This document shows positions 14,988-21,129 of a DNA stretch of 22,146 nucleotides, in pieces. Source of the stretch: a virus; IMG/VR virus record IMGVR_UViG_3300017598_000622, positions 1 to 22,146 of that record, one strand, 5' to 3'. The position numbers and the translations under genes are program-made. How positions within the stretch are numbered: the first letter of the stretch is position 1; each line of letters starts with the position of its first letter. The notes under the pieces are model-generated. The model made no database searches and was not told where the DNA came from. It saw nothing but the letters and a program-made list of their open reading frames with translations.

Positions 14988-15524
14988 TTATAAAAAATCT
15001 TTTCTTCCTATGTGTATTTCAAAACCTCGCTTTAGAGCCGTCTTTTTTAAGGCGGACATAGTAGAGCGGCATCTATATTTATCGGCGATTGATTGGATGT
15101 TTGTATAAAAAGACCAGCTCCCGTGATCTAATACACTATATCCCTTTTTGTATACTATTTTTCTCATATCTTCATATCCTTCAGGTTCACCCCTCCAAAT
15201 GATAAAACCGTCATAAGGTGCGTTCATTTTTAAAGCGCTTCTAATGCGTCTTTTTTCTACGGCTAAACTAGGGGATTCATGTAAAAAAGAAATCATATCA
15301 GGAACGGTCTTAAATGTTTTAACTTCACCATCATAAAAAATATGAATTTCCGTTCTTTTTCCTGTATATGTGCAACGCTTAACAGGTGTTTTTTTTGTCT
15401 TTGTTAATCTTTTCTTAGCCCTTTCTTTTTTAATAATCCTTTCTTCTTTTATTCTTTTAATATCAGAAAAAGAAAGCTTTGTTAGACTTCCAGACGTTTC
15501 CCATTGAAAACCATTTTCAATCAT
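14988..15524 (-). CDS. Basic protein with two NUMOD-like modules
   Basis: The 178-residue product has a very basic N-terminal third (IIKKERAKKRLTKTKK) and two loosely similar segments. One runs FKTVPDMISFLHE...RRIRSALKMNAPYDGFIIW (about residues 69-109), the other FYTNIQSIADKYRCRSTMSALKKTALKRGFEI (about 137-172). Both follow the plan 'F.si...a......s.i..al.......g..i', seen in nuclease-associated modular DNA-binding domains (NUMOD) and related HTH repeats. No nuclease motif is present in the protein itself. Its start overlaps the stop of the VRR-NUC gene (ATGA). DNA binding is inferred from charge and pattern only. Confidence 0.5.
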   Translation of the reverse strand: MIENGFQWETSGSLTKLSFSDIKRIKEERIIKKERAKKRLTKTKKTPVKRCTYTGKRTEIHIFYDGEVKTFKTVPDMISFLHESPSLAVEKRRIRSALKMNAPYDGFIIWRGEPEGYEDMRKIVYKKGYSVLDHGSWSFYTNIQSIADKYRCRSTMSALKKTALKRGFEIHIGRKDFL

Positions 15525-15895
15525 ATTTTAATTATCCCCCATTTAGCCATTATTATCCTGACATCATCTAGCGATCTACATATCGCATATGTAGCACCAA
15601 CGACAGCACAATTGGATTCAAATTTTTTCTGACTGTCTTCCTGTCTTCCTGTTTTGCTTTTTAACTCAAGAAAATAAACCTTGCTTTTGTGTATAATCAC
15701 CAAGTCAGCAACGCCGGCAAGTAAGCCCATTTTTTTGAACTTTTTCATGCGCCTTATTCTGTCCAATTTGGTCGGGCCGGCTCCAGCGCCTTCATTAGGC
15801 ACACTAAAAACAATAAAATTATTTCTTTCGGCATACAACCGCAAAAAAGCAACAACATTTTTTTGCAATATCTCTTCAGGTTTTTCTTTCTTCAA
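15521..15895 (-). CDS. VRR-NUC domain nuclease
   Basis: The 124-residue protein matches the stand-alone phage VRR-NUC family of the PD-(D/E)XK superfamily. It has PNEGAG, then a basic helix (RRMKKFKKMG), LLAGVADLVII with the catalytic Asp, YFLELKSKTGRQ with the E-x-K pair, and a SQKKF helix ending with the Q/K motif. The closing VCRSLDDV-type segment appears as AICRSLDDVRIIMAKWG. Related domains act as structure-specific nucleases or resolvases, so a role in processing replication or recombination intermediates is likely. The start is TTG at 15895, seven bases after a GGAG site. It lies between the helicase loader and the NUMOD-like gene. Confidence 0.88.
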   Translation of the reverse strand: MKKEKPEEILQKNVVAFLRLYAERNNFIVFSVPNEGAGAGPTKLDRIRRMKKFKKMGLLAGVADLVIIHKSKVYFLELKSKTGRQEDSQKKFESNCAVVGATYAICRSLDDVRIIMAKWGIIKI

Positions 15896-15932
15896 ATTCT
15901 TCTCCTTGCTTGAGGATTGTTTTTAAAGGCCT

Positions 15933-16586
15933 CTAAGCTTTATTTTGTCTATAGTCATCCCAATCACAGAAAACAAGGCTTGACGTGTCTCCTGTTAGCC
16001 TAGAAATCAATCCAGAGCCTAATTCGTTATGTAAATCATCCCCTCTGAGGTTACTTGTGAGGATTGTTGGCTTCATTGCGCCATATCGTCGATCAATGAT
16101 TTCAAAAATATCTGACTTTTCGCTTTGGGTTCCTGTTGTTCTCCCTAGCTCTTCGATGGCTATCAAGTCAAGCTTTACAAGTTCTTCAATAGCTTTATCA
16201 GATTTCCATGATTCCCGTTCTCTGAGCCACCTCACAAGGCTTTTTTGTGTAAAATACATAACCTTTTTTTTATCCATAAAAGCCCTTCTAAGCATTCCAT
16301 AGGCTAGGTGTGTTTTACCGTTTCCATATGCACCGTATAGAATCACATTAGAGCCATTCTTGTTTTGAGCTTTGCAAATATCTAAAGCTTTTTCAGCGTT
16401 TTCTATGCCTTGCGTTTTGTAGGTTGCTAGGCTTGTTTTTTTGTATCTCATCGGAAGAGTGTCTTCAAAAGATTGCGCTAATCTATGTCTACCCTCTGAA
16501 ATAATTTTATCATTATAGGCTTTTTCTTCTTCGTCGGTCATAACGTTCAGCCCGTTTACAAATGTCTCAAAGTCTGGTTTATTCAT
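15933..16586 (-). CDS. DnaC-like helicase loader ATPase
   Basis: The 217-residue protein is an AAA+ ATPase of the DnaC/IstB type that loads the replicative helicase at the phage origin. It shows Walker A GAYGNGKT (residues 85-92), Walker B LIAIEE (141-146, with Glu-Glu in place of the commoner Asp-Asp/Glu), sensor 1 ILTSN (175-179) and an SRL arginine-finger-like box (195-197). The N-terminal 60 residues, with MTDEEEKAYNDKII, would contact the helicase. Its ATG overlaps the replisome organizer stop by four bases, so initiator and loader are translationally coupled. No helicase gene is in the window, which suggests use of the host DnaB or one encoded elsewhere. Confidence 0.88.
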   Translation of the reverse strand: MNKPDFETFVNGLNVMTDEEEKAYNDKIISEGRHRLAQSFEDTLPMRYKKTSLATYKTQGIENAEKALDICKAQNKNGSNVILYGAYGNGKTHLAYGMLRRAFMDKKKVMYFTQKSLVRWLRERESWKSDKAIEELVKLDLIAIEELGRTTGTQSEKSDIFEIIDRRYGAMKPTILTSNLRGDDLHNELGSGLISRLTGDTSSLVFCDWDDYRQNKA

Positions 16587-17359
16587 TTAAAAATTCCTTG
16601 GTTTGTTGTCTCACTTCCAAATATATTGGATGACCCCTTTTGTTGCAAATAACTTTCAAACTTTGGCCCGAAAAGCGTAGACGGCCTGATCCATGGTTTT
16701 GATTTATTATCGTTTTTCCATTCGGCATTTTTCACAGTTATTACGTGCTGAAAGTCTTCAATGGTGAAACCATCATTAAAACGAGCTTTAATATGTCGTT
16801 TACTATCAGCCGAGATTTTAACAGTTCTAAGGTTTTGACCAGTGATAGAGTTGAATAGCTCGATAATGTCACGGTATGGCACAGGGCATTCTTTTTCTTC
16901 TTTCTTGTTCTTATCTAATTCTAATCTATTCTTATCTTCTTCTGTTGCGTGACGTCCCGTGACTGTCACGGGACAAGGTAATGATTTAGCCCTTTGTTTT
17001 TGCTTTCTGAGCCTGTTTTGCTCACGTATCTTGTCTAATCCTTCAATATTCTGGTGTTTTTCCCAATTGATAATATTAATATGATCCTCAATTTCTACCA
17101 TATCGAAGTCTTGAAAAGTATTTAAAGCTAGTCTAATTGTATTTATAGGTCTATTAAATACTGTTGATAATATCTCGGCTGTTGTCGGTATTTTCTTTAA
17201 AATGTAAGCTTGACCATCATCATTAACTTTACCTGCAAGAGTGAGTAATTTAAACCATATGACCAAGATAGCATCTCTGTCAGGAAGGCTATCTATTAAC
17301 TTAATTTTATCATCGTCGAAAATATCAGTAGTGATCTTTATCCATTTTACATCAGCCAT
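16583..17359 (-). CDS. DnaD-like phage replisome organizer
   Basis: The N-terminal domain (MADVKWIKITTDIFDD..KI, then IWFKLLTLAGKVND.G and a final NWEKHQNIEGL) is the phage replisome-organizer winged-helix domain (Rep_Org_N). The C-terminal domain (RHIKARFNDGFTIEDFQHVI, then KPWIRPSTLFGPKFESYL) is the conserved phage replication C-terminal domain that binds ssDNA and partners. A polar linker of about 50 residues joins them. I chose ATG 17359 (258 residues) because family members start 'MAdvkWIKl'. A TTG at 17377 in the same frame would add six residues and has no clear binding site. The gene overlaps the antirepressor by eight bases. It probably binds the phage origin and recruits the loader next to it; no iterons were seen within it. 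Confidence 0.88.
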   Translation of the reverse strand: MADVKWIKITTDIFDDDKIKLIDSLPDRDAILVIWFKLLTLAGKVNDDGQAYILKKIPTTAEILSTVFNRPINTIRLALNTFQDFDMVEIEDHINIINWEKHQNIEGLDKIREQNRLRKQKQRAKSLPCPVTVTGRHATEEDKNRLELDKNKKEEKECPVPYRDIIELFNSITGQNLRTVKISADSKRHIKARFNDGFTIEDFQHVITVKNAEWKNDNKSKPWIRPSTLFGPKFESYLQQKGSSNIFGSETTNQGIFK

Positions 17360-18068
17360 TTGAACCAGCTTTTTCAATCATTTTTCTGATAAAATTCAGC
17401 CCTTTTTGACTAACCATAGTCTTTAAATTAATCTGAATATCACCGTTTTTCTCCCATCGAGATTCAATAATTTTGAAGTATCCACAATCAACATATTTTT
17501 GATATGGTTCATTCTTACCAAATAAGACTTTTTGATCTCTGAGCAATTGAAACAGGTTGTTTCTACCTAGACCTTTGATAGCTAACACCTTGGATACTTC
17601 TTGCATACTGATTAGATTCTTCGAGCCTGTCACAGCATCAAAGAACTCGGCTTTAGGCTTCATTTCTTCAATTTGTAAGGCTTGTTTTTTCATCTCTTTA
17701 TCAGCTAATAGAAGAGCTTCGGCGATTAGAACTCTAGGTGTTTTTTGTGTCTGTTTGTTTTCTTGCTCGAATCTAACAAGGTAGCGCCTGACTTCCTTAC
17801 CTTTTTCTGTGTGGGCTGATGCTGCAAAAACCTTAAATCCCTCCAAGGTCATTAAAATATTCGATACGTTTTGGGTTCTGAACCCTCCTTGGTGAGGCAC
17901 TTGCTTTACCGTTTGGGAAAGCAAGTAGTCTTGGCCCTCTTCAAGCTCTTTAATTATTCTGTCTTTTGCTTTTCGCTTGCTAGAATAACCCACCATTTCC
18001 CATACATGATCTAATGACACTTTATTAGTATCAATCCAAGTTTGAACTACTTCTTTCGTTAATTCCAT
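17352..18068 (-). CDS. Phage antirepressor (MSV199/AntA-like N-terminus, KilAC C-terminus)
   Basis: The 238-residue protein has an N-terminal domain with VSLDHVWEMVGY and ILMTLEGFKVFA....TEKGKEVRRYLVRFE, like the AntA/MSV199 class of DNA-binding antirepressor domains. A short coiled coil and a KilAC domain (PKAEFFDAVTGSKNLISMQE, then NNLFQLLRDQKVL, ending KGLNFIRKMI) follow. Such proteins neutralise or bypass a repressor during induction. ATG 18068 has GGAGGG five bases upstream. The frame continues upstream without a stop, and a TTG at 18134 with its own GGAGG would give a 260-residue form. The leader carries a terminator-like hairpin, described separately. Confidence 0.85.
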   Translation of the reverse strand: MELTKEVVQTWIDTNKVSLDHVWEMVGYSSKRKAKDRIIKELEEGQDYLLSQTVKQVPHQGGFRTQNVSNILMTLEGFKVFAASAHTEKGKEVRRYLVRFEQENKQTQKTPRVLIAEALLLADKEMKKQALQIEEMKPKAEFFDAVTGSKNLISMQEVSKVLAIKGLGRNNLFQLLRDQKVLFGKNEPYQKYVDCGYFKIIESRWEKNGDIQINLKTMVSQKGLNFIRKMIEKAGSNG

Positions 18069-18085
18069 AACGCCCTCCAAGGTAT

Positions 18086-18167
18086 AAAAAAACGCTTTGA
18101 CTTTGTGAGCTAGTAGGCAACTAGGGAAGGCCAAATTGAAAACCTCCACTCTCACAAAATCAAAGCG
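18086..18167 (-). promoter_or_regulatory. Leader hairpin / attenuator of the antirepressor gene
   Basis: On the minus strand CGCTTTGATTTTGTGAG (18167-18151) pairs with CTCACAAAGTCAAAGCG (18109-18093). That is 17 pairs, one of them U-G in the leftward RNA; the opposite strand would have a C-A mismatch there. Seven Ts follow (18092-18086), then the GGAGG of the gene (18078-18074). A nested CTAGT/ACTAG hairpin (18124-18120, 18114-18110) abuts the 3' arm. This is the form of an intrinsic terminator placed in a leader. Confidence 0.7.
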
Positions 18168-18191
18168 ATCTTGTTAAAATTAATTTTACAC

Positions 18192-18211
18192 TATCGGAGC
18201 CTAACCCGATA
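18192..18211 (-). promoter_or_regulatory. Dyad at the predicted start of the antirepressor message
   Basis: TATCGG (18192-18197) and CCGATA (18206-18211) form a perfect 6-base inverted repeat with an 8-base spacer. It lies where the transcript from the predicted promoter would begin. It may be an operator or the first hairpin of the leader RNA. Confidence 0.4.
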
Positions 18212-18216
18212 AAAAT

Positions 18217-18245
18217 AATATAAACCTAAAGCCCTGAAGAATCAA
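18217..18245 (-). promoter_or_regulatory. Predicted promoter for the antirepressor-replication genes
   Basis: On the minus strand TTGATT (18245-18240) and TATATT (18222-18217) are separated by 17 bases. Matches to the sigma70 consensus are four of six and five of six. Transcription would start near 18210 and make a leader of about 140 bases. It overlaps a hairpin beyond the lipoprotein gene. Confidence 0.45.
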
Positions 18246-18256
18246 GGCTTTTTTTT
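18228..18256. terminator. Hairpin with flanking T/A run after the lipoprotein gene
   Basis: AAAGCC (18228-18233) pairs with GGCTTT (18246-18251) and the plus strand continues into a run of eight Ts (18249-18256). It sits just past the stop of the leftward lipoprotein gene, where a leftward terminator is expected. The T-run faces rightward, so it would work better on the plus strand. The direction of action is unresolved. Confidence 0.4.
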
Positions 18257-18257
18257 A

Positions 18258-18614
18258 TTAATATGAAGCGGTGGCGATAACATATGCTCCTGATGAAGTA
18301 GCACTTTCAACCAATCTATCATCACTATAAATTGAAACCGTTACAGATCCGTTATCACGCTCATTTTGTGCAGAAATATAGTGGAAATCTCTATAATCAA
18401 ACTCATGATAAATAATACTGTAAGGAAGGTTTACAGTTCTTTGCTCTATCCCTCCCGTATTTGTCACATAAGTTAAAGACGCTCTATCTGTTGAGCCCGA
18501 AATCCTGTATTCAACAATAGTACTGTAATCTGTTTCATATGATGAATATACATAAGGGCTAGAACACCCCATAAAACCAGCAATTAAAATTAAACTAAAA
18601 AATATCTTTTTCAT
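18258..18614 (-). CDS. MmpS-like lipoprotein
   Basis: The 118-residue product has a signal peptide MKKIFFSLILIAGFMGC with a lipobox-like FMGC, so Cys17 should be lipidated. The mature part matches the small beta-sandwich pattern of MmpS-type proteins: YRISGSTDRASLTYVTNTGG, an EQRTVNLPYS strand, HYISAQN, SVTVSIYSDDRLVESAT, and the closing SSGAYVIATASY. It overlaps the upstream HTH gene by four bases and shares its promoter, so it is expressed with a regulator. In phages such surface lipoproteins are often lysogenic conversion or superinfection-exclusion factors. That role is inferred here from location alone. No transporter gene, the usual MmpS partner in mycobacteria, is nearby. Confidence 0.7.
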   Translation of the reverse strand: MKKIFFSLILIAGFMGCSSPYVYSSYETDYSTIVEYRISGSTDRASLTYVTNTGGIEQRTVNLPYSIIYHEFDYRDFHYISAQNERDNGSVTVSIYSDDRLVESATSSGAYVIATASY

Positions 18615-18943
18615 TGTTCACCTCTCTTTGTGTTTTTTGGCTTGTGGGCTTGGTTTGTGATATACCCCGCTTTTTTAAGCCGTCTATAAATCGTATTAGT
18701 CGAAATCCCTAGATATTTAACAAGGCTAAATATTTTGTATTTTCTATACAAATCGTTCAAAACGTTGTCGGATAACGGTGAAGGCGGTTTATTTGCCTCT
18801 TTATCTAGTGACACCCTTACAAGTGTATTAACGCTTAAAAGCGTTCTTTTCTTAAGCTCTACCGCATTGGAGCGGGGTAAGCCGCTCGCTATTGGTTTGC
18901 CATCTATCGTTACCATGTACAGCGGTTTCCAGTGTATCCTCAT
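18611..18943 (-). CDS. Helix-turn-helix regulator at the divergent switch
   Basis: The 110-residue basic protein carries a C-terminal helix-turn-helix (about residues 65-94: NDLYRKYKIFSLVKYLGIST, then NTIYRRLKKAGYI) of the Fis/resolvase-like type. The N-terminal part (WKPLYMVTIDGKPIASGLPR) looks like a small beta hairpin domain that I do not recognise. I chose ATG 18943 because an AGGAGG lies eight bases upstream; a GTG at 18952 falls inside that site. It is the first gene of the leftward transcript, only about 15 bases from the predicted start of transcription. Its position suggests a regulator of the divergent promoter pair, but repressor or activator cannot be told. Confidence 0.65.
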   Translation of the reverse strand: MRIHWKPLYMVTIDGKPIASGLPRSNAVELKKRTLLSVNTLVRVSLDKEANKPPSPLSDNVLNDLYRKYKIFSLVKYLGISTNTIYRRLKKAGYITNQAHKPKNTKRGEQ

Positions 18944-18963
18944 TTTTTGCACCTCCTAAAACT

Positions 18964-18992
18964 ATATTAAAAGAAAATATAAAGATTGTCAA
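18964..18992 (-). promoter_or_regulatory. Leftward early promoter
   Basis: On the minus strand TTGACA (18992-18987) and TAATAT (18969-18964) are spaced by 17 bases, close to ideal for sigma70. The predicted start near 18957 leaves a very short leader beginning at the AGGAGG of the HTH gene. Confidence 0.8.
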
Positions 18993-19007
18993 GAAATAGT
19001 TTGACAA
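18986..19007. promoter_or_regulatory. Operator-like dyad joining the two -35 boxes
   Basis: TTGTCAA (18986-18992) and TTGACAA (19001-19007) form a perfect inverted repeat with an 8-base spacer centred at 18996.5. Each arm contains one of the two divergent -35 hexamers, so a dimer bound here would cover both. Part of the symmetry is unavoidable when two consensus -35 boxes face away from each other; the seventh base on each arm is extra. Confidence 0.5.
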
Positions 19008-19029
19008 GGTTTAGTATTTGATATACAAT
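19001..19029 (+). promoter_or_regulatory. Rightward early promoter
   Basis: TTGACA (19001-19006), 17 bases, TACAAT (19024-19029): a perfect -35 and a five-of-six -10. Transcription would begin near 19036, about 24 bases before the first gene's ATG. Confidence 0.85.
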
Positions 19030-19059
19030 TTAAACATCAAAGGCTTTGGAGGTCAAAAG

Positions 19060-19269
19060 ATGAGAATAAAGAAAGATGAGATTGTCATGACTGTAACCCA
19101 TGAAGGGGTTTCATATTATGTCGAGGGCTGGCTTGTAACGGAATTACAATCGAGAGATTGTCCAGAGAGTCAAGAAATGTTTTTAAATGTTGTTGAGCCC
19201 GATTGCGATGATATGGATGGTCTAGAAAATGCGATTTCAAACGAGTTCCATAGAGGGTTAATCCTATGA
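19060..19269 (+). CDS. Small protein of unknown function, first gene of rightward operon
   Basis: The start is set at ATG 19060, seven bases after GGAGG. An in-frame ATG at 19018 lies upstream of the predicted transcription start and cannot be used from this promoter. The 69-residue product has an N-terminal strand pattern (EIVMTVTHEGVSYYVEGWLV) and an acidic C-terminal half (VVEPDCDDMDGLENAI). I do not recognise a family. As the first gene after the strong rightward promoter it is likely an immediate-early regulator or host-takeover protein. The stop overlaps the next start (ATGA). Confidence 0.65.
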   Translation: MRIKKDEIVMTVTHEGVSYYVEGWLVTELQSRDCPESQEMFLNVVEPDCDDMDGLENAISNEFHRGLIL

Positions 19270-19628
19270 TTGATATGAAAAAAGTCTGGCTAGGAAAAGC
19301 ACAAGAGCTAAAAAATAAGGCGAAAATCGATTTTGATAATGGGTGTTTAAATGCTGACACATTAGAAGATGCAAAGCGCTGTGAAGATAGCGCGTTGCTC
19401 TGTGCTCAAAATAACGGGCTTTCAATATGGGTTGAAGATAATGTTTTAACATCTGAAATGGCCGCTCATATCTTCGGAGTATCCACAAGGACTATAAAGC
19501 GCTGGTATTCAGGCGAAAAAAGAACACCTGAAACGGTCTTGAAAATGATTGATTTGATAGATAGGACAAATCATCTAGAAGTTCTTTTAGAAGGGTTTAT
19601 TCCAAGGGGATTGAAAAATGGACGATAA
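19266..19628 (+). CDS. HTH protein, Cro/excisionase-like
   Basis: The 120-residue product has a helical, charged N-terminal half (GKAQELKNKAKIDFDNG, then EDAKRCEDSALLCAQNNG). A helix-turn-helix follows near residues 61-95: LTSEMAAHIFGVSTRTIKRW, then YSGEKRTPETVLKMI. The 'a..fGVs..Ti.rW..G.r.p' pattern is typical of phage XRE/Cro-type and excisionase-type domains. It is the second gene of the rightward transcript and lies opposite the leftward HTH gene, as Cro lies opposite CI. It is the best candidate for the protein that binds the shared dyad. Its role is inferred from position. Confidence 0.65.
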   Translation: MIDMKKVWLGKAQELKNKAKIDFDNGCLNADTLEDAKRCEDSALLCAQNNGLSIWVEDNVLTSEMAAHIFGVSTRTIKRWYSGEKRTPETVLKMIDLIDRTNHLEVLLEGFIPRGLKNGR

Positions 19629-19926
19629 AGACTATTTAAACGCCCAATCTGATTATACAAGAGCAGTGCAAGAGATTAAGTTATGGAAAAAAGTCAAAGC
19701 TGATGCAACTAGCGACCTCTCGCAAGGGTGTAGAGTTGGAAAGCCATTAGAGATTGATGGAAAACTAATTGCCGGTTGGAAAAAATCAATTTATGGTGAA
19801 AGATTCCAGTCTATCCATTATATAAAAATTCGGTGGCCTGATGTTTATATGAAACTCAGAGAGCTGGGAATAATTTTTGATAGCCCTGATTATTTGGGCG
19901 TAGTAGTAAAGGAGTTAAGAGGATGA
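19618..19926 (+). CDS. Hypothetical early protein
   Basis: The 102-residue product starts with a helical, charged segment (NAQSDYTRAVQEIKLWKKVK). A strand-rich middle follows (KPLEIDGKLIAGWKKSIYGE) and a C-terminal helix-strand part (DVYMKLRELGIIFDSPDYLG). No known family is recognised. It overlaps the HTH gene by 11 bases and the following small gene by four, so it belongs firmly to the early operon. The coding quality (balanced charged residues, no low complexity) supports a real protein. Confidence 0.6.
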   Translation: MDDKDYLNAQSDYTRAVQEIKLWKKVKADATSDLSQGCRVGKPLEIDGKLIAGWKKSIYGERFQSIHYIKIRWPDVYMKLRELGIIFDSPDYLGVVVKELRG

Positions 19927-20078
19927 AAGACGAAAATACAGAAGTAGAGCGGTTGAATCGAATTATTGAAGGGTTAAAAGACAAGATTGAGGTTTTAGAA
20001 TTTGACCATAAAATTGAAGTAGTAGGTCTTGAAGCACAAATAAAATACTTGCTTGGAGCCCTAGGAGGTAAAAACTAA
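19923..20078 (+). CDS. 51-residue coiled-coil protein
   Basis: ATG 19923 overlaps the previous stop (ATGA) and the TAA overlaps the start of the ERF gene (TAATG). This fills the gap exactly. The product is one long charged helix with heptad-spaced Leu/Ile residues (VERLNRIIEGLKDKIEVLEF, then IEVVGLEAQIKYLLGALGG). It is probably a short dimeric coiled coil. Being translated between a hypothetical gene and the annealing protein, it may assist ERF, but no function can be named. Confidence 0.7.
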   Translation: MKDENTEVERLNRIIEGLKDKIEVLEFDHKIEVVGLEAQIKYLLGALGGKN

Positions 20079-20728
20079 TGGAAACGAAACAAGTTAAAAT
20101 ATATAAAGCGATGGCGGCTATTCTTCAGAAAACTGGAGCTATCGGAAAAGATCGAAACAACAGAGGTCAGGGCTATAAATTCAGGGGCGTTGATGATGTC
20201 TATAATTCTATTCATGAAATACTAGCCGAAAATTCCGTGTTTATGACAACAACCGTATTAGATGAACGATCAGAAGAACGCAAAACAAAAAGTGGCTCTA
20301 ATCTAATTTATAGAATCCTGACTATTAAATTCACGTTCTGGGCTGATGATGGGTCAAATGTGAGCTCTACAATTATCGGTGAAGGTATGGATTCAGGGGA
20401 CAAAGCAAGTAACAAAGCGCTGTCAGTTGCTCATAAATATGCAATACTTCAGGCGTTTTGTATTCCAACAAATGAACAAAAAGATCCAGAAAACGAAAGT
20501 CAGGAGTCAAGTGTAAAAACGGTGTTAGCTCCAAACGATCCAGATACAAAAACTCCAGAGTATGCTCAAAAACGTGTTCAAATAATGGCAAGGGGTAACA
20601 ATATTGTTATGCAGCTTGATAAAGACTCTCAACAACGATATAAGGAAAAAACTCACTCTATTTTAGATTTATCTATCTTGAAAGCGTACATTGATGTAAT
20701 TGAAAAAAATAAGGCGGTTCCAAAGTGA
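20078..20728 (+). CDS. erf: ERF family single-strand annealing recombinase
   Basis: The 216-residue protein carries the ERF core. It starts with AAILQKTGAIGKD and GYKFRGVDDVYNSIHEILAE, followed by RILTIKFTFWADDGS. Then come the signature GEGMDSGDKASNKALSVAHK and YAILQAFCIPT. ERF proteins anneal complementary single strands and circularise or recombine phage DNA, in P22 together with accessory genes. The C-terminal 70 residues are polar and less conserved. An AGGAGG site lies within the preceding small gene. The next gene starts with a GTGA overlap. No exonuclease partner is visible; the VRR-NUC nuclease is in the opposite operon. Confidence 0.9.
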   Translation: METKQVKIYKAMAAILQKTGAIGKDRNNRGQGYKFRGVDDVYNSIHEILAENSVFMTTTVLDERSEERKTKSGSNLIYRILTIKFTFWADDGSNVSSTIIGEGMDSGDKASNKALSVAHKYAILQAFCIPTNEQKDPENESQESSVKTVLAPNDPDTKTPEYAQKRVQIMARGNNIVMQLDKDSQQRYKEKTHSILDLSILKAYIDVIEKNKAVPK

Positions 20729-21129
20729 GTTATTCAATAATAACAAAGCCGGCGGTTATGAAAGCTTGGATTAGTAACATAGATTTAGATGAGCAGAAAT
20801 TCTATGAATTGGTAGTGTCTGAACCTAAAGGCGGGACGGGAGCACAAAATAAAACCTTTCACGGTCTTCTTCATGAGTTTGTGCCTTATATGTCTTATAT
20901 TGATTGGGATGAAGCAAGGGAGGCCGTATTGATGAAATATGGCAAAGCAAAAGAGGGGACTATCAACGGTATTACTTTTAGGGTTTGCCCGTCATGGGCT
21001 AAGGCCACAAAGGATTATAGAGCTAAAATAATCAACGGCCTAATTTCTGAGATGCTGGAAGCCGGCGTTAATGGTAAAATCTTTGATAGTTTAGTCTCTG
21101 AATGGAAAGCTCTAGTAGGTGAATTATGA
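20725..21129 (+). CDS. NinB-like recombination protein
   Basis: The 134-residue product begins at GTG 20725, overlapping the ERF stop. Its plan resembles NinB/Orf recombination mediators of lambdoid phages: an N-terminal strand and helix, YELVVSEPKGG, QNKTFHGLLHEF (NinB-type 'QN..yha.l'), DWDEAREAVLMKYG, a strand with FRVCPSW, and a C-terminal helix KIINGLISEMLEAG. NinB binds single strands and helps load recombination proteins, which would fit a position directly after ERF. The similarity is partial, and only a profile search would settle it. Confidence 0.5.
   Translation: MSYSIITKPAVMKAWISNIDLDEQKFYELVVSEPKGGTGAQNKTFHGLLHEFVPYMSYIDWDEAREAVLMKYGKAKEGTINGITFRVCPSWAKATKDYRAKIINGLISEMLEAGVNGKIFDSLVSEWKALVGEL

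Noticed and set aside
14987-14992. TATAAT on the minus strand upstream of the 48-residue membrane gene as a promoter
   Set aside because: The base sequence 17 bases upstream (ACACAT) is a poor -35 and no extended -10 is seen, so it is probably chance in A/T-rich DNA.
18069-18155. GTG at 18155 as the antirepressor start
   Set aside because: It falls within the 5' arm of the leader hairpin and has no ribosome binding site. The ATG at 18068 and, as an alternative, the TTG at 18134 each have GGAGG.
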